Source: Endomicrobium sp. (lineage in GTDB: Bacteria; Elusimicrobiota; Endomicrobiia; Endomicrobiales; Endomicrobiaceae). From it: a DNA stretch of 64,000 nt. The notes under the pieces were generated by a model, which saw nothing but the letters and a program-made list of their open reading frames with translations, did not search any database and was not told the origin of the DNA. Position 1 is the first letter of the stretch, and every line of letters begins with the position of its first letter. A program made the translations under genes and the position numbers. This document shows positions 39,299 through 49,470 of the stretch, piece after piece. Location: positions 1 through 64,000 of the forward strand of contig JAISQW010000004.1 in assembly GCA_031273925.1 (NCBI GenBank), written 5' to 3'.

Positions 39299-40468
39299 AT
39301 GAAAAAAAGAATAGTAATTCTTGGATCATCAGGTTCAATAGGTATGCAAACTTTAGATGTAATTTCTGATATGAAAAACGATATTTGTGTTGTAGGGCTT
39401 GCTGTAAATTTTAACATTCAAATTTTAAAAATTCAAATAAAAAAATTTAAACCAGTAGCAGTCTCTGTATGTAATTCTATTGCGGCAAAAAATTTAAAAA
39501 AATGGTGTTTTTTAAACAATATTAAAACTTGTGTTTATAGTGGAAATAATGCTTCTGAAAAACTTGTAGTGATGCCAAATGTTGATATGGTTATTGCTGC
39601 AATGGTTGGAACAGTTGGATTAAAAGCTATAATTGCAGCAATTGCGGCAAGGAAAAATATAGCTATAGCAAATAAAGAAGTTATCGTTATGGCTGGAAAA
39701 TATATAATGAATCTCGCAACAAAAAATAATATTTCCATAATTCCAATTGATAGTGAACATTCAGCAATATTTCAATGTCGTGTTTATGATAAATACTCTC
39801 AAATAAAAAAGATAATACTCACAGCTTCTGGAGGGCCTTTTTATAAGTATAAAAAGGATTTTTCAAAGATAACAGTTAATCAAACTTTAAAACACCCTAT
39901 TTGGAATATGGGTAAAAAAATAACAGTTGATAGTGCAACTCTTATGAATAAAGGACTTGAAGTTATTGAAGCATCTATTCTTTTTGGCATACCTGTAAGT
40001 AAAATAGAAGTTGTTATACATCCACAATCTATAATACACTCAATGGTGGAATATATTGATGGTTCTGTAATAGCTTATCTTTCGAATCCTGACATGCGGT
40101 TACCAATACAGTATGCACTAACTTATCCAGAAAAATTATTTTTAAATATTAAGCCTTTAAATTTTTTAAAAATTAAGAAATTACAATTTTATAAACCTAA
40201 TTTTGATAAGTTTCCGTGTCTTGATATTGCATATTATGTTGCGAAAAAAGGATATACCTTACCAGCAGTAATGAATGCTGCTAATGAAATATCTGTGGAA
40301 GCTTTTTTGAACAAAAAAATAAGATTTACAGATATAGCTAGAATTATTAAAAAAACTGTAATGGAACATAAAATTTTAAAAAATCCAGATTTAAAAAGTT
40401 TTGTTAATGCTGATTTATGGGCACGAAATCATGCAAAAAAAATTATAAAAGCATTATTAAATGAATAA
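39299..40468 (+). CDS. dxr: 1-deoxy-D-xylulose 5-phosphate reductoisomerase
   Basis: VILGSSGSIGMQTLDVI; NKEVIVMAG; DSEHSAIFQC; TASGGPF. Confidence 0.96.
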   Translation: MKKRIVILGSSGSIGMQTLDVISDMKNDICVVGLAVNFNIQILKIQIKKFKPVAVSVCNSIAAKNLKKWCFLNNIKTCVYSGNNASEKLVVMPNVDMVIAAMVGTVGLKAIIAAIAARKNIAIANKEVIVMAGKYIMNLATKNNISIIPIDSEHSAIFQCRVYDKYSQIKKIILTASGGPFYKYKKDFSKITVNQTLKHPIWNMGKKITVDSATLMNKGLEVIEASILFGIPVSKIEVVIHPQSIIHSMVEYIDGSVIAYLSNPDMRLPIQYALTYPEKLFLNIKPLNFLKIKKLQFYKPNFDKFPCLDIAYYVAKKGYTLPAVMNAANEISVEAFLNKKIRFTDIARIIKKTVMEHKILKNPDLKSFVNADLWARNHAKKIIKALLNE

Positions 40469-41498
40469 AATTATTCAAATATTTGGAATTATTTTTGGTT
40501 TTGGTATTCTAATTTTTATACATGAATTAGGACATTTTATAGTAGCAAAAATATATAAAGTTAAAATATTAACTTTTGCTTTTGGTTTTGGTCCTAGTTT
40601 AATAGAATACAACTATAAGGACACTAAATATTGTGTGAAAATCATACCTTTTGGTGGATTCGTATCAATGGCAGGTGAAAATCCAAATGAGTTTACAGGT
40701 ACAGAAGGAGAATATTTGTCATTGAAATGGTATAAAAAAATACTTATATCATTTTCAGGGCCTCTATTAAATTATCTATTAGCTATTATTCTTTTTATTA
40801 TTATTTTTAATATGAAAGGTATAGATGTAGTTTCTATGAATTCCTCCTATATAGGGTCAATTACAAAAGGATCTTACATGTCAAAAGTTGGCATTAAACC
40901 TGGAGATAAGATAAAAACAATAGATGATATAAATATAAATACATGGTACGATTTATATTTTAATATAAGAAATAAAGTTGGTAAACGTATATTCATTTTA
41001 ATTGATAGGAAAGGAACTTTTTTTAATTTAGATATAATTATTAAAAAAAAATCAATAGTAATTACTGATATTATGGGTGCAAAACCATATATAACAAATT
41101 TAAAATACGGATTTTTAAAATCTGTATACCTTGGAATAAAAACTCCAATAAGACAAACAATGATTAGTATTGCATACATTATAGATGAAATTATTTCATT
41201 TAGAAAACCTGAAATTTCTGGGCCTGTTGGTGTTATTCAAATTATGTCAAATGCAGCAAAATCTGGGATGTATGATTATCTAAAATGTATTGCAATTGTT
41301 TCTGTTGCTTTAGGATTATTTAATCTTTTTCCAATTCCTATGGTAGATGGTGGTATGATTGTATTGTTTTTTATTGAGGGAATAATAAAACGATGTATAA
41401 ATATAAATGTAATTAAAATTTATAATACCATAGGATTAATTTTTATACTTATTATTTTCTTCTTTGCAACGTACATAGATATTTTACGTTTAGTGTAG
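40461..41498 (+). CDS. rseP: RseP-like site-2 protease
   Basis: FIHELGHFIVAKIYKVKI (HExxH); single PDZ region KVGIKPGDKIKTIDDI; NLFPIPMVDGG. Confidence 0.94.
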   Translation: MNKIIQIFGIIFGFGILIFIHELGHFIVAKIYKVKILTFAFGFGPSLIEYNYKDTKYCVKIIPFGGFVSMAGENPNEFTGTEGEYLSLKWYKKILISFSGPLLNYLLAIILFIIIFNMKGIDVVSMNSSYIGSITKGSYMSKVGIKPGDKIKTIDDININTWYDLYFNIRNKVGKRIFILIDRKGTFFNLDIIIKKKSIVITDIMGAKPYITNLKYGFLKSVYLGIKTPIRQTMISIAYIIDEIISFRKPEISGPVGVIQIMSNAAKSGMYDYLKCIAIVSVALGLFNLFPIPMVDGGMIVLFFIEGIIKRCININVIKIYNTIGLIFILIIFFFATYIDILRLV

Positions 41499-41508
41499 AT
41501 AAATAATT

Positions 41509-42603
41509 ATGAAATTTTATAAAAGATTATATACGAAAAAAATAAATATTGGCAATGTTACAATAGGTGGTGGCTTGCCTATTGTAGTGCAATCTATGAC
41601 AAATACAGATTCAAGAGATTATAAAGCCACTATAAAACAAATAAAACAACTTGAAGATGTTGGATGTGAAATTGTTCGTATTTCAATTCCTGATATGGAA
41701 TCAGCATATAATATAAATATAATCAAAAAAAATATAAATATTCCGTTGGTTGCAGATATACATTTTAATTATAAAATAGCTTTAGAAACAATAAAGCAAG
41801 GGATAGACAAAATAAGAATCAACCCAGGAAATATTGGATCAGAAACTGACATTGGCATTTTGGCAAAAGAAGCTAAAAAAGCTCATATACCAATACGTAT
41901 TGGTATTAATGCAGGTTCTTTAAAAGAATTTCATAGTTTTATTGATACTCGCTCGCGCGCAGAAGTTGTTGCAAATACTGCAATAAAATATGTAGAAATT
42001 TTAGAGAAATATAATTTTGAAGATATAGTGGTTTCATTGAAAACTTCAAATATTTATACAACAATACAAGCATATAACTTTTTTTCATTTAAAAAAAAAT
42101 ATCCATTACATTTAGGTATAACAGAATCAGGAACTATTTTCAGTGGTACAATAAAATCAGCAGCTGGACTTGGAATAATATTATATAATGGTATTGGGGA
42201 TACATTAAGAGTTTCTCTCACTGCAAATCCTATTGAGGAAGTTAAAGTGGCTTATTATCTTTTACAATCTATGGGCCTTCGACATTTTGGCATCGAAATT
42301 ATTTCATGTCCCACATGTTCTAGATGTCAAGTCGATTTGATAAAAATGGCTTCAAAATTTGAAGAAAAAATTGCTACAATAAAAAATCTAAAACATCTAA
42401 AAAAAAATATAAAAGTAGCTATAATGGGATGTAGTGTTAATGGTATAGGAGAAGCTAATGATGCAGACTTTGGGATAATATGTAAGAGAAATATAGGCAT
42501 ATTATTTAGATGCGGGAAAATAATAGGTAAAGTAAAAACCGAGAAATTGATTCAAAAACTTATTTTTATAATTATGAATTATATTAACACTAATGAGAAT
42601 TAG
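41509..42603 (+). CDS. ispG: 4-hydroxy-3-methylbut-2-en-1-yl diphosphate synthase
   Basis: GGGLPIVVQSMTNTDSRD; IRINPGNIG; CPTCSRCQVDL; GCSVNGIGEANDADFGI. Confidence 0.95.
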   Translation: MKFYKRLYTKKINIGNVTIGGGLPIVVQSMTNTDSRDYKATIKQIKQLEDVGCEIVRISIPDMESAYNINIIKKNINIPLVADIHFNYKIALETIKQGIDKIRINPGNIGSETDIGILAKEAKKAHIPIRIGINAGSLKEFHSFIDTRSRAEVVANTAIKYVEILEKYNFEDIVVSLKTSNIYTTIQAYNFFSFKKKYPLHLGITESGTIFSGTIKSAAGLGIILYNGIGDTLRVSLTANPIEEVKVAYYLLQSMGLRHFGIEIISCPTCSRCQVDLIKMASKFEEKIATIKNLKHLKKNIKVAIMGCSVNGIGEANDADFGIICKRNIGILFRCGKIIGKVKTEKLIQKLIFIIMNYINTNEN

Positions 42604-42988
42604 ATAAGGCAAAAATATATTACAAAAAAGGAAGTTAGAAAAAATTATTAAATAATATTCAAAAATTTTATAAAAAAAAATAACAAAAACAAAGTTGCTA
42701 TTGTCAATAGAGATTTAAAAAAATAGAAAATATTTATAATATGCAAAGGAAAACCTTATAAGTATGTTAATAATTGCATTTTATACAATAATTTAGAATA
42801 AAGCGATAATACGACAAAAAAATACCTGTAAATTTTCTATTATACAGTAATTTTTGAATATAAAGTTAGAAAAGTTAGTTGATGAAAATGTGTAATAAAA
42901 TTTAAAATGTTAAAAATTTTAAATTAATATTAATCTTCTTTTATTTTTATTGTTTGTTTATATTTTAATAAGTTCGAAAGAGTATATT

Positions 42989-44701
42989 ATGTTTTTTTCT
43001 AAATTATTTATTCATACTTCAAGAGAAACATCTCACGAACATAAACGTGAAGCAGTTTCTATAAAATTGATGATAAAATCTGGTATGGTTCATAAGCTTT
43101 CATCCGGATTTTATGAATTTTTACCTATTGGATTAAAAGTTTTACGAAAAATTGAAAATATAATAAGACAAGAAATGAACGTTATAGGTGGTCAAGAAAT
43201 TATGCTACCTTTAATTTCACCTAAAAGCCTACTAGTTGAAACAGGAAGATGGGATATTTATGGTAAAGAACTTTTTAAATTTAAAGATAGAAACGAAGCA
43301 GAATTTTGTCTTTCTCCAACTGCAGAAGAGGTGGCTGTAGATTTAATTAGAAAAAAAATTAAATCATACAAACAACTTCCTATTATGATATATCAATTTG
43401 GGGTAAAATTTAGAGATGAAATACGTCCGCGTTTTGGTTTGATACGTTCTAAAGAATTCCTTATGAAAGATGCTTATTCATTTCATAAAGATGAAAATGA
43501 TTTGAAAAAACATTATCAAATTGTCTTTGACGCTTATGTTAATATATGTTTAAAATGTGGTATTAAGTTTCGTGCAGTTGAAGCAGTTTCTGGTATTATA
43601 GGTGGTTCATTTTCTCATGAATTTATAGCTATTACTAATAGTGGTGAGGAAGAAATAGTTTGGTGTGATTGTGGATATGGAGTGATCAGTGAAAAAGCTG
43701 AAGCGGTAAATGTTGAAAATCAAAAAGAAATTCCTCTTTCTATGGAAGAAATACTTACTACTAATATAAAAACAATTAAAGATGTTGCAAATATTTTAAA
43801 ACTCCCATTATATAAATTCATAAAAACAGTTATTTACGTTGCAAATAATCAATTTGTTGCTGTTTTAATAAGAGGTGATCATGAAATAAATGAAACAAAA
43901 CTTAAATCAATACTTGACGTAAATAAAATAATTCTTGCAAATAAAAACGATATTATTTATTCCATGAATATTCCAATAGGATTCATAGGACCAGTTGGGC
44001 TTAAAAATATAAAAATTATAGCTGATCTATCCGTTATTGAAATATCAAATGCGGTGACAGGTGCTAATAAAAAAAATTATCATATAAAAAATGTAAATTA
44101 TATAAGGGACTTTGTTGTTGATATTGTTGCTGATATAAGAAGGGTTAAATGCGATGATTTTTGCCCCAAATGCAAAAAAGAAAAGTTAAAATTTTCTAAA
44201 GGTATAGAAATAGGGCATACTTTTAAACTTGGTATAAAATATTCGCATTCAATGAATGCTATATATTTCGATAAAAAAGGTAATAAAAAAAATATTGTTA
44301 TGGGCTGTTATGGCATTGGAATTACAAGGATGATAGCTGCTATAATTGAACAATCTCATGATGATAGTGGTATAATATGGCCATGTGAAATTGCTCCTTT
44401 TGAAGTTATTGTTATTCCAGTAAATTTCAAAAATGAAAAAATTAAAAAAATATCAAAAAAAATATATAATGATTTATCTTTAAATGGATTAGATGTATTA
44501 ATTGATGACAGAGAAGAAAGTGTTGGTGTTAAATTTAAAGATGCAGATTTAATGGGCATTCCTTATAAAATAACTGTTGGAGAAAAAAATCTTTCTTATG
44601 GAAATGTAGAATTAAAAGCTAGAAAAGATAAAAAAAATGATATCAAAATTTTAAAAACTGAAATTGCAATACGTGAAATATTAAAAATATTTAAAAAATA
44701 A
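42989..44701 (+). CDS. proS: Prolyl-tRNA synthetase, bacterial type with insertion domain (start moved from 42950)
   Basis: SGMVHKLSSGFYEFLPIGLKVLRKIENIIRQEMN; GVKFRDEIRPRFGLIRSKEFLMKDAYSFH. Confidence 0.95.
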   Translation: MFFSKLFIHTSRETSHEHKREAVSIKLMIKSGMVHKLSSGFYEFLPIGLKVLRKIENIIRQEMNVIGGQEIMLPLISPKSLLVETGRWDIYGKELFKFKDRNEAEFCLSPTAEEVAVDLIRKKIKSYKQLPIMIYQFGVKFRDEIRPRFGLIRSKEFLMKDAYSFHKDENDLKKHYQIVFDAYVNICLKCGIKFRAVEAVSGIIGGSFSHEFIAITNSGEEEIVWCDCGYGVISEKAEAVNVENQKEIPLSMEEILTTNIKTIKDVANILKLPLYKFIKTVIYVANNQFVAVLIRGDHEINETKLKSILDVNKIILANKNDIIYSMNIPIGFIGPVGLKNIKIIADLSVIEISNAVTGANKKNYHIKNVNYIRDFVVDIVADIRRVKCDDFCPKCKKEKLKFSKGIEIGHTFKLGIKYSHSMNAIYFDKKGNKKNIVMGCYGIGITRMIAAIIEQSHDDSGIIWPCEIAPFEVIVIPVNFKNEKIKKISKKIYNDLSLNGLDVLIDDREESVGVKFKDADLMGIPYKITVGEKNLSYGNVELKARKDKKNDIKILKTEIAIREILKIFKK

Positions 44702-44883
44702 ACATGAAATAGTTGTAGAATAAAGATTCATCATTGAATGAGGTTTGTTATTGTATTACTACAATATTGAATAAAAAGATTTTTAAATGTTGAATAATTC
44801 CATTTATTCTGTTTTTTGAAATGTTATTATATTATATTTTTGTTTATAAGTTTGATATTTTTTTAATTTAAAGGATAGAAAAT

Positions 44884-46254
44884 ATGAGTTTAAGAAAATA
44901 TGACATTCTTATAATAGGGTCTGGTCCTGCAGGATTTTCTGCAGCTGTAAGAGCTTCTCAATTAGGTGTAAAAAGAATTGCATTAATAGAAAAAGATTTA
45001 ATAGGGGGAACATGTTTAAATTGTGGATGTATACCAACCAAATTTTTGTGGTTGTCACTAAAAACAAAACTAAAAATTCAAAAATCTTACGAATATGGTA
45101 TTAAAGCAGTTTTAGATACTATTGATTTTGTAGATGTAATTAAAAAAAAAGATAAAGATATAGAAAATATTAGAAAAGGAATGAAATTGACATTATTAGC
45201 ACATTCTATTGATATTATAAATGGTATAGCCTTATTTAAAAATAAAAACACAATTATAGTTTCAGATTTAAATAACGATCGAAAAATAGAAATACTAACT
45301 AATAAAATTATTATTGCCACTGGGACAAATCCTTCTATTATAGAAGAATTTAATTTTAATAACAATAATATAATTAACTCAACTGATATTTTAAACCTTA
45401 AAAAAATTCCAAAAAATATGCTTATCGTTGGTGGTGGAGCAATAGGCATTGAAATGGCAACAATATTTTCTGGATTTGGTTGTCGTATAACTTTAATTGA
45501 AAAAGAAAATCATTTACTGCAATACGAAGATTTTGAAATATCAGAACAAATAAGAAAAAATTTAGTAATACAAGGTGTTGAAGTTTTAACATCATATACA
45601 AAAATGCACGATATAATAAATAAATATGAAAAGATTCTAGTAGTTACTGGCAGAGCACCAAATAATATTTTAAAATTTGAAAACGTTGGCATAAAAACAT
45701 CTGAAAAAGGATTTATTAAAACAAATGATTTTTATCAGACAAACATAAGTAATATATATGCAGTTGGCGATATTATAGGAGAAAATTTATTTGCATATAC
45801 TGCTCAGAATGATGGAATTAAAGCTGCAGAAAATGCTGTTAATGGTAATTTAATTCAGATCAACAGAAAGAAATATATAGTTCCAAAAGTTGTTTTTGCT
45901 ATGCCACAAATTGCTTCAGTTAAAGTTAATAATTTTTTTGAATATAAAAATTTAATTATTGGAAAATCTTCTTTTTCATCAAATTCAAGAGCCTTTATAG
46001 AAAAAGAGCGTGCAGGATTTGCAAAATGTGCTATTGACATTGTAACAAAAAAGCCAATAGCTTTTTGGATTATAGGCGCTCATTCTGATGAATTAATAAA
46101 TATTGCTTCCCAAATTCTTAAAAATAATATTACTTACATATCAAGGGAAACTATATTTCATCCATCATTTAGTGAAATTTTACTTAATGCTTATGAAGAT
46201 GCAATTAATAAAACTATTTATAAAAATAAAAAAGATAGGTGTAATAATTTATAA
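44884..46254 (+). CDS. lpdA: Dihydrolipoamide dehydrogenase-like flavoprotein
   Basis: ILIIGSGPAGFSAAVRASQLG; GGTCLNCGCIPTKF; NMLIVGGGAIGIEMA; IYAVGDI; HPSFSE. Confidence 0.9.
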   Translation: MSLRKYDILIIGSGPAGFSAAVRASQLGVKRIALIEKDLIGGTCLNCGCIPTKFLWLSLKTKLKIQKSYEYGIKAVLDTIDFVDVIKKKDKDIENIRKGMKLTLLAHSIDIINGIALFKNKNTIIVSDLNNDRKIEILTNKIIIATGTNPSIIEEFNFNNNNIINSTDILNLKKIPKNMLIVGGGAIGIEMATIFSGFGCRITLIEKENHLLQYEDFEISEQIRKNLVIQGVEVLTSYTKMHDIINKYEKILVVTGRAPNNILKFENVGIKTSEKGFIKTNDFYQTNISNIYAVGDIIGENLFAYTAQNDGIKAAENAVNGNLIQINRKKYIVPKVVFAMPQIASVKVNNFFEYKNLIIGKSSFSSNSRAFIEKERAGFAKCAIDIVTKKPIAFWIIGAHSDELINIASQILKNNITYISRETIFHPSFSEILLNAYEDAINKTIYKNKKDRCNNL

Positions 46255-46340
46255 TGTAATATTATATAAATTTGTAATTACATATATTTTAAATTTTACC
46301 ATAACACAAAGATATAAATAGGAGGTATAAAATATAAATT

Positions 46341-47399
46341 ATGAAAAAAACTGATTTATATAATGAACATGAAAAACTTGGAGCAAAATTTATGGAATTT
46401 AATGGATGGAAAATGCCAATTAAATATACATCTATTATTGATGAACATAATGCTGTAAGGACAAATATTGGTATTTTTGATATAGGACATATGGGTGTTT
46501 TTACAGTTGTTGGAAATGATGCTGAAAAATTTTTAAACAGTGTAACTCTTGGTAATGTATCTGGACTTATTAATAAAAAAGCAAGATATTCCATGATTTT
46601 AAATGATAATGCTGGTATAAAAGATGATATTATAATTTATAAAATTGATAAAGAATATATGATTGTTGTAAATGCTGTAAACTTTGAAAAGGATTATATT
46701 TGGTTAAATAAACATAAAACTAACAATGTCGAGATAAACGATATAAGTTCTGAAATTTATATTCTTGCTATACAAGGATGTGGTGCTCTTGATTTATTAC
46801 AAAGTATTTCTTTAACAGATATTTATATTATGAAAAAATTTACGATATCAAATTTGCAATTAAATGGTATAAATGCAGATTTTTGTAGAATAGCAAGAAC
46901 AGGATATACCGGAGAGGATGGTTTTGAAATATTTATATCAAAAAAACAAATAATTAAACTTTGGGAAAAATTCATGACGCTTCATGTAAAACCATGCGGG
47001 CTTGGATGCCGTGATACTTTAAGAAGAAGCATGCCACTATATGGGCATGAAATTGATGAAAGTATCAATCCTATTGAGGTAGGATTTGAAAAAATAATAA
47101 ATTGGGATAACAATTTTATAGGTAAAAATAAACTTTTATCGATTATAAAGACTAAACCTTTGAGAAAATTAGTAAATTTTGAATGTATATCTGGTAGTAT
47201 TGCTAGAAGTTTAGATGAAGTTTATGTAAACAATAATAAAATTGGTTATGTAACAAGTGGATCTTTTTCGCCAACATTAAAAAAATCAATAGGTAGAGCA
47301 TTGATTAGTACTTTTGCCGATGAAAATAAATTAGAAGTTAATATTCATAATAAAATGAAAAAGATAAAAGTAGTTTCTGGCCCATTTTACAAAAGGTAA
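46341..47399 (+). CDS. gcvT: Glycine cleavage system aminomethyltransferase (T protein)
   Basis: EHEKLGAKFMEFNGWKMPIKYTSIIDEHNAVRTNIGIFDIGHMG; RTGYTGEDGFEIF; YGHEIDESINPIE. Confidence 0.94.
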   Translation: MKKTDLYNEHEKLGAKFMEFNGWKMPIKYTSIIDEHNAVRTNIGIFDIGHMGVFTVVGNDAEKFLNSVTLGNVSGLINKKARYSMILNDNAGIKDDIIIYKIDKEYMIVVNAVNFEKDYIWLNKHKTNNVEINDISSEIYILAIQGCGALDLLQSISLTDIYIMKKFTISNLQLNGINADFCRIARTGYTGEDGFEIFISKKQIIKLWEKFMTLHVKPCGLGCRDTLRRSMPLYGHEIDESINPIEVGFEKIINWDNNFIGKNKLLSIIKTKPLRKLVNFECISGSIARSLDEVYVNNNKIGYVTSGSFSPTLKKSIGRALISTFADENKLEVNIHNKMKKIKVVSGPFYKR

Positions 47400-47507
47400 A
47401 ATATGAGTTTATTATTTTAATATGTGTTATTTTTAACATAAATTATATCTATAATACGTTTATTAATTGGTTGTTCCTTTTATAAGGAGACAAAAGGAGT
47501 AAAAGAA

Positions 47508-48167
47508 ATGTTATTTAATTTAGAAAATATAAATATACTTAATATAAGTGAGTATATTTTTTACATTATTTTAGTAATTTCAATATTTTCAGTAGCAGTT
47601 ATTTGTTTTAAAATTTTTGAATTTTATAAAAAATCAAGGATTAAAAGGGATTATTTTATACCTAAATTGATAAAAAAAATTAAAGAAGATAATATTGATA
47701 GTGCTATAGATTTTTGTAATTCAATAAATTCTCCTATGTCTAGTGTTTCTTTAGTAGGACTTATTATTTTTAATAAAAAAGGAGAATATGGCACTATTAT
47801 TAAAGCTATGAAAAGAGAAATAATGATTCAGGTAATTAAACTTGAGAAATTTGTTAATATTTTAGGCATATTTGGTAGTACTGTTGTTTATGTAGGTTTA
47901 TTAGGTACAGTTTTAGGAATTATAAAAGCTTTTCATAATATCTCCAAAGTAGGATCCGGTGGTATAAATGTTGTTATTGGTGGGGTTTCAGAAGCTCTTA
48001 TTGCAACGGCTGCAAGTCTTTCCGTTGCAATACCAGCCACAGTAGCGTATAATATCTTTTCAAGAAGTATAGAGAAATTTATTATTAATATGGAATATTG
48101 TATATCAACACTTGAAGATATTTTTAGAAAAAAAAATGATTTATCAAAAAAGAAATATCAAAATTAA
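47508..48167 (+). CDS. exbB: ExbB/TolQ-type proton channel protein
   Basis: LGIFGSTVVYVGLLGTVLGIIKAFHNI...GGVSEALIATAASLSVAIPATVAYN. Confidence 0.92.
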   Translation: MLFNLENINILNISEYIFYIILVISIFSVAVICFKIFEFYKKSRIKRDYFIPKLIKKIKEDNIDSAIDFCNSINSPMSSVSLVGLIIFNKKGEYGTIIKAMKREIMIQVIKLEKFVNILGIFGSTVVYVGLLGTVLGIIKAFHNISKVGSGGINVVIGGVSEALIATAASLSVAIPATVAYNIFSRSIEKFIINMEYCISTLEDIFRKKNDLSKKKYQN

Positions 48168-48531
48168 TTCCAATATTAATATAACACCATTTGTTGATAT
48201 TGTACTTGTTCTTCTTATTATTTTTATGATAACTACATCCATTGTATATCAAAATATAATAATAGATATTGCAAATACAACAAAAGTCATAAATAATGAT
48301 ATTGATTTGGATATAGAAATTTTTATTTCAAAAGAAGGATTTATTTACATAAAAAATAAACTAATTCAAAATCATAAACTTGAAAAAACTATGCGAAAGT
48401 TATTTACTGCTTCTTCTAATAAAAGTAATATAGTTATAAATGCTGATGAAATGTGTGAGTATGATTGTATAATGCAATTTATAAACAAAGCTAAAAAAGC
48501 TGGAGCAAAAAATGTTATATTACGTACATAA
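48136..48531 (+). CDS. exbD: ExbD/TolR-type protein (start moved from 48112)
   Basis: INSNINITPFVDIVLVLLIIFMITTS with TM Asp; C-terminal region SNIVINADEMCEYDCIMQFINKAKKAG. Confidence 0.9.
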   Translation: MIYQKRNIKINSNINITPFVDIVLVLLIIFMITTSIVYQNIIIDIANTTKVINNDIDLDIEIFISKEGFIYIKNKLIQNHKLEKTMRKLFTASSNKSNIVINADEMCEYDCIMQFINKAKKAGAKNVILRT

Positions 48532-48556
48532 AAAATTAAGTTTTTTTTGTAAATAA

Positions 48557-48585
48557 TTGACATAAAAATAATATTATTGTACAAT
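48557..48585 (+). promoter_or_regulatory. Predicted strong sigma70-type promoter of infC-rpmI-rplT-pheST
   Basis: TTGACA (48557-48562), 17-nt spacer, TACAAT (48580-48585). Confidence 0.65.
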
Positions 48586-48673
48586 CTATAGTCGATAAGT
48601 AAAAGTATGCGATTAAAGTTTAGTTTATTTGCTTATAATTTTTTTTTGTTTTAATAAATTTTAGGTATTTAAA

Positions 48674-49210
48674 ATGGAGGGAATTGTAGAAAAAAGAAAA
48701 TTTTGTATAAATCAGTTTATTAAAGCAATTGACGTAAGACTTATTGATTCTAATGGCACAATGATAGGAATAGTAAAAACAAGTGATGCTTTGGTTTTGG
48801 CACAATCAAAAAGTTTAGATTTAGTTGAAATTTCTCCACGAGCTAATCCGCCGATTTGCAAGATAGTTAGTTTTGCTAAATTTAAATATGAATTAAATAA
48901 AAAAAATAAGGAATCAATTAGAAAACAAAAAATTTCTCATGTTAAAGAAATTAGAATTAGATCGCGTATTGGTTGTCATGATCTGGAAGTTAAAATTAGG
49001 CGTGCTAGAGATTTTATAATTAATGGAGATAAAGTACAAATTACTGCTATGTTTTCAGGTAGAGAAATGCAGCATAAAGATTTAGGAGTTAAAGTTATGA
49101 ATAAAATGGTGGCAGCATTATCTGATGTTGCAGAATTAGATGGAAAAATTTCTTCGATAGGTACGAGGGTATTTTTAGTTTTGGGTCCAAGAAAAAATAA
49201 AAAAGAATAG
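48674..49210 (+). CDS. infC: Translation initiation factor IF-3
   Basis: VRLIDSNGTMIGIVKTSDALVLAQSKSLDLVEISPRANPPICKI. Confidence 0.97.
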   Translation: MEGIVEKRKFCINQFIKAIDVRLIDSNGTMIGIVKTSDALVLAQSKSLDLVEISPRANPPICKIVSFAKFKYELNKKNKESIRKQKISHVKEIRIRSRIGCHDLEVKIRRARDFIINGDKVQITAMFSGREMQHKDLGVKVMNKMVAALSDVAELDGKISSIGTRVFLVLGPRKNKKE

Positions 49211-49248
49211 TATTATGTTTTATACTGCTATAATTAAAAGGATATATA

Positions 49249-49440
49249 ATGAAAACACATAGTGGAGCAAAAAAACGTTTTAGAATTACTAAAATGAATA
49301 AAGTAAAATACAAAAAACCTGGACAAAGACATCTTATGATAGGTGATTCTGGCAATCAAAACAGAAAATCTAGGAAAGCTGTTTTTGTTACAAAAGCTGA
49401 CATGAAAACAATGCTTAAAATAATGCCATATAGTTTTTAA
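49249..49440 (+). CDS. rpmI: 50S ribosomal protein L35
   Basis: MKTHSGAKKRFRITKMNKVKYKKPGQRHL; between infC and rplT. Confidence 0.97.
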   Translation: MKTHSGAKKRFRITKMNKVKYKKPGQRHLMIGDSGNQNRKSRKAVFVTKADMKTMLKIMPYSF

Positions 49441-49470
49441 TAGTATTATTTTAATTAGGAGATTTTGTAA

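Noticed and set aside
42604-42988. T-box or tRNA gene upstream of proS
   Set aside because: AGTTCGAAAG near 42971 recalls a T-loop, but there is no cloverleaf, no acceptor pairing and no T-box GGTGG motif.
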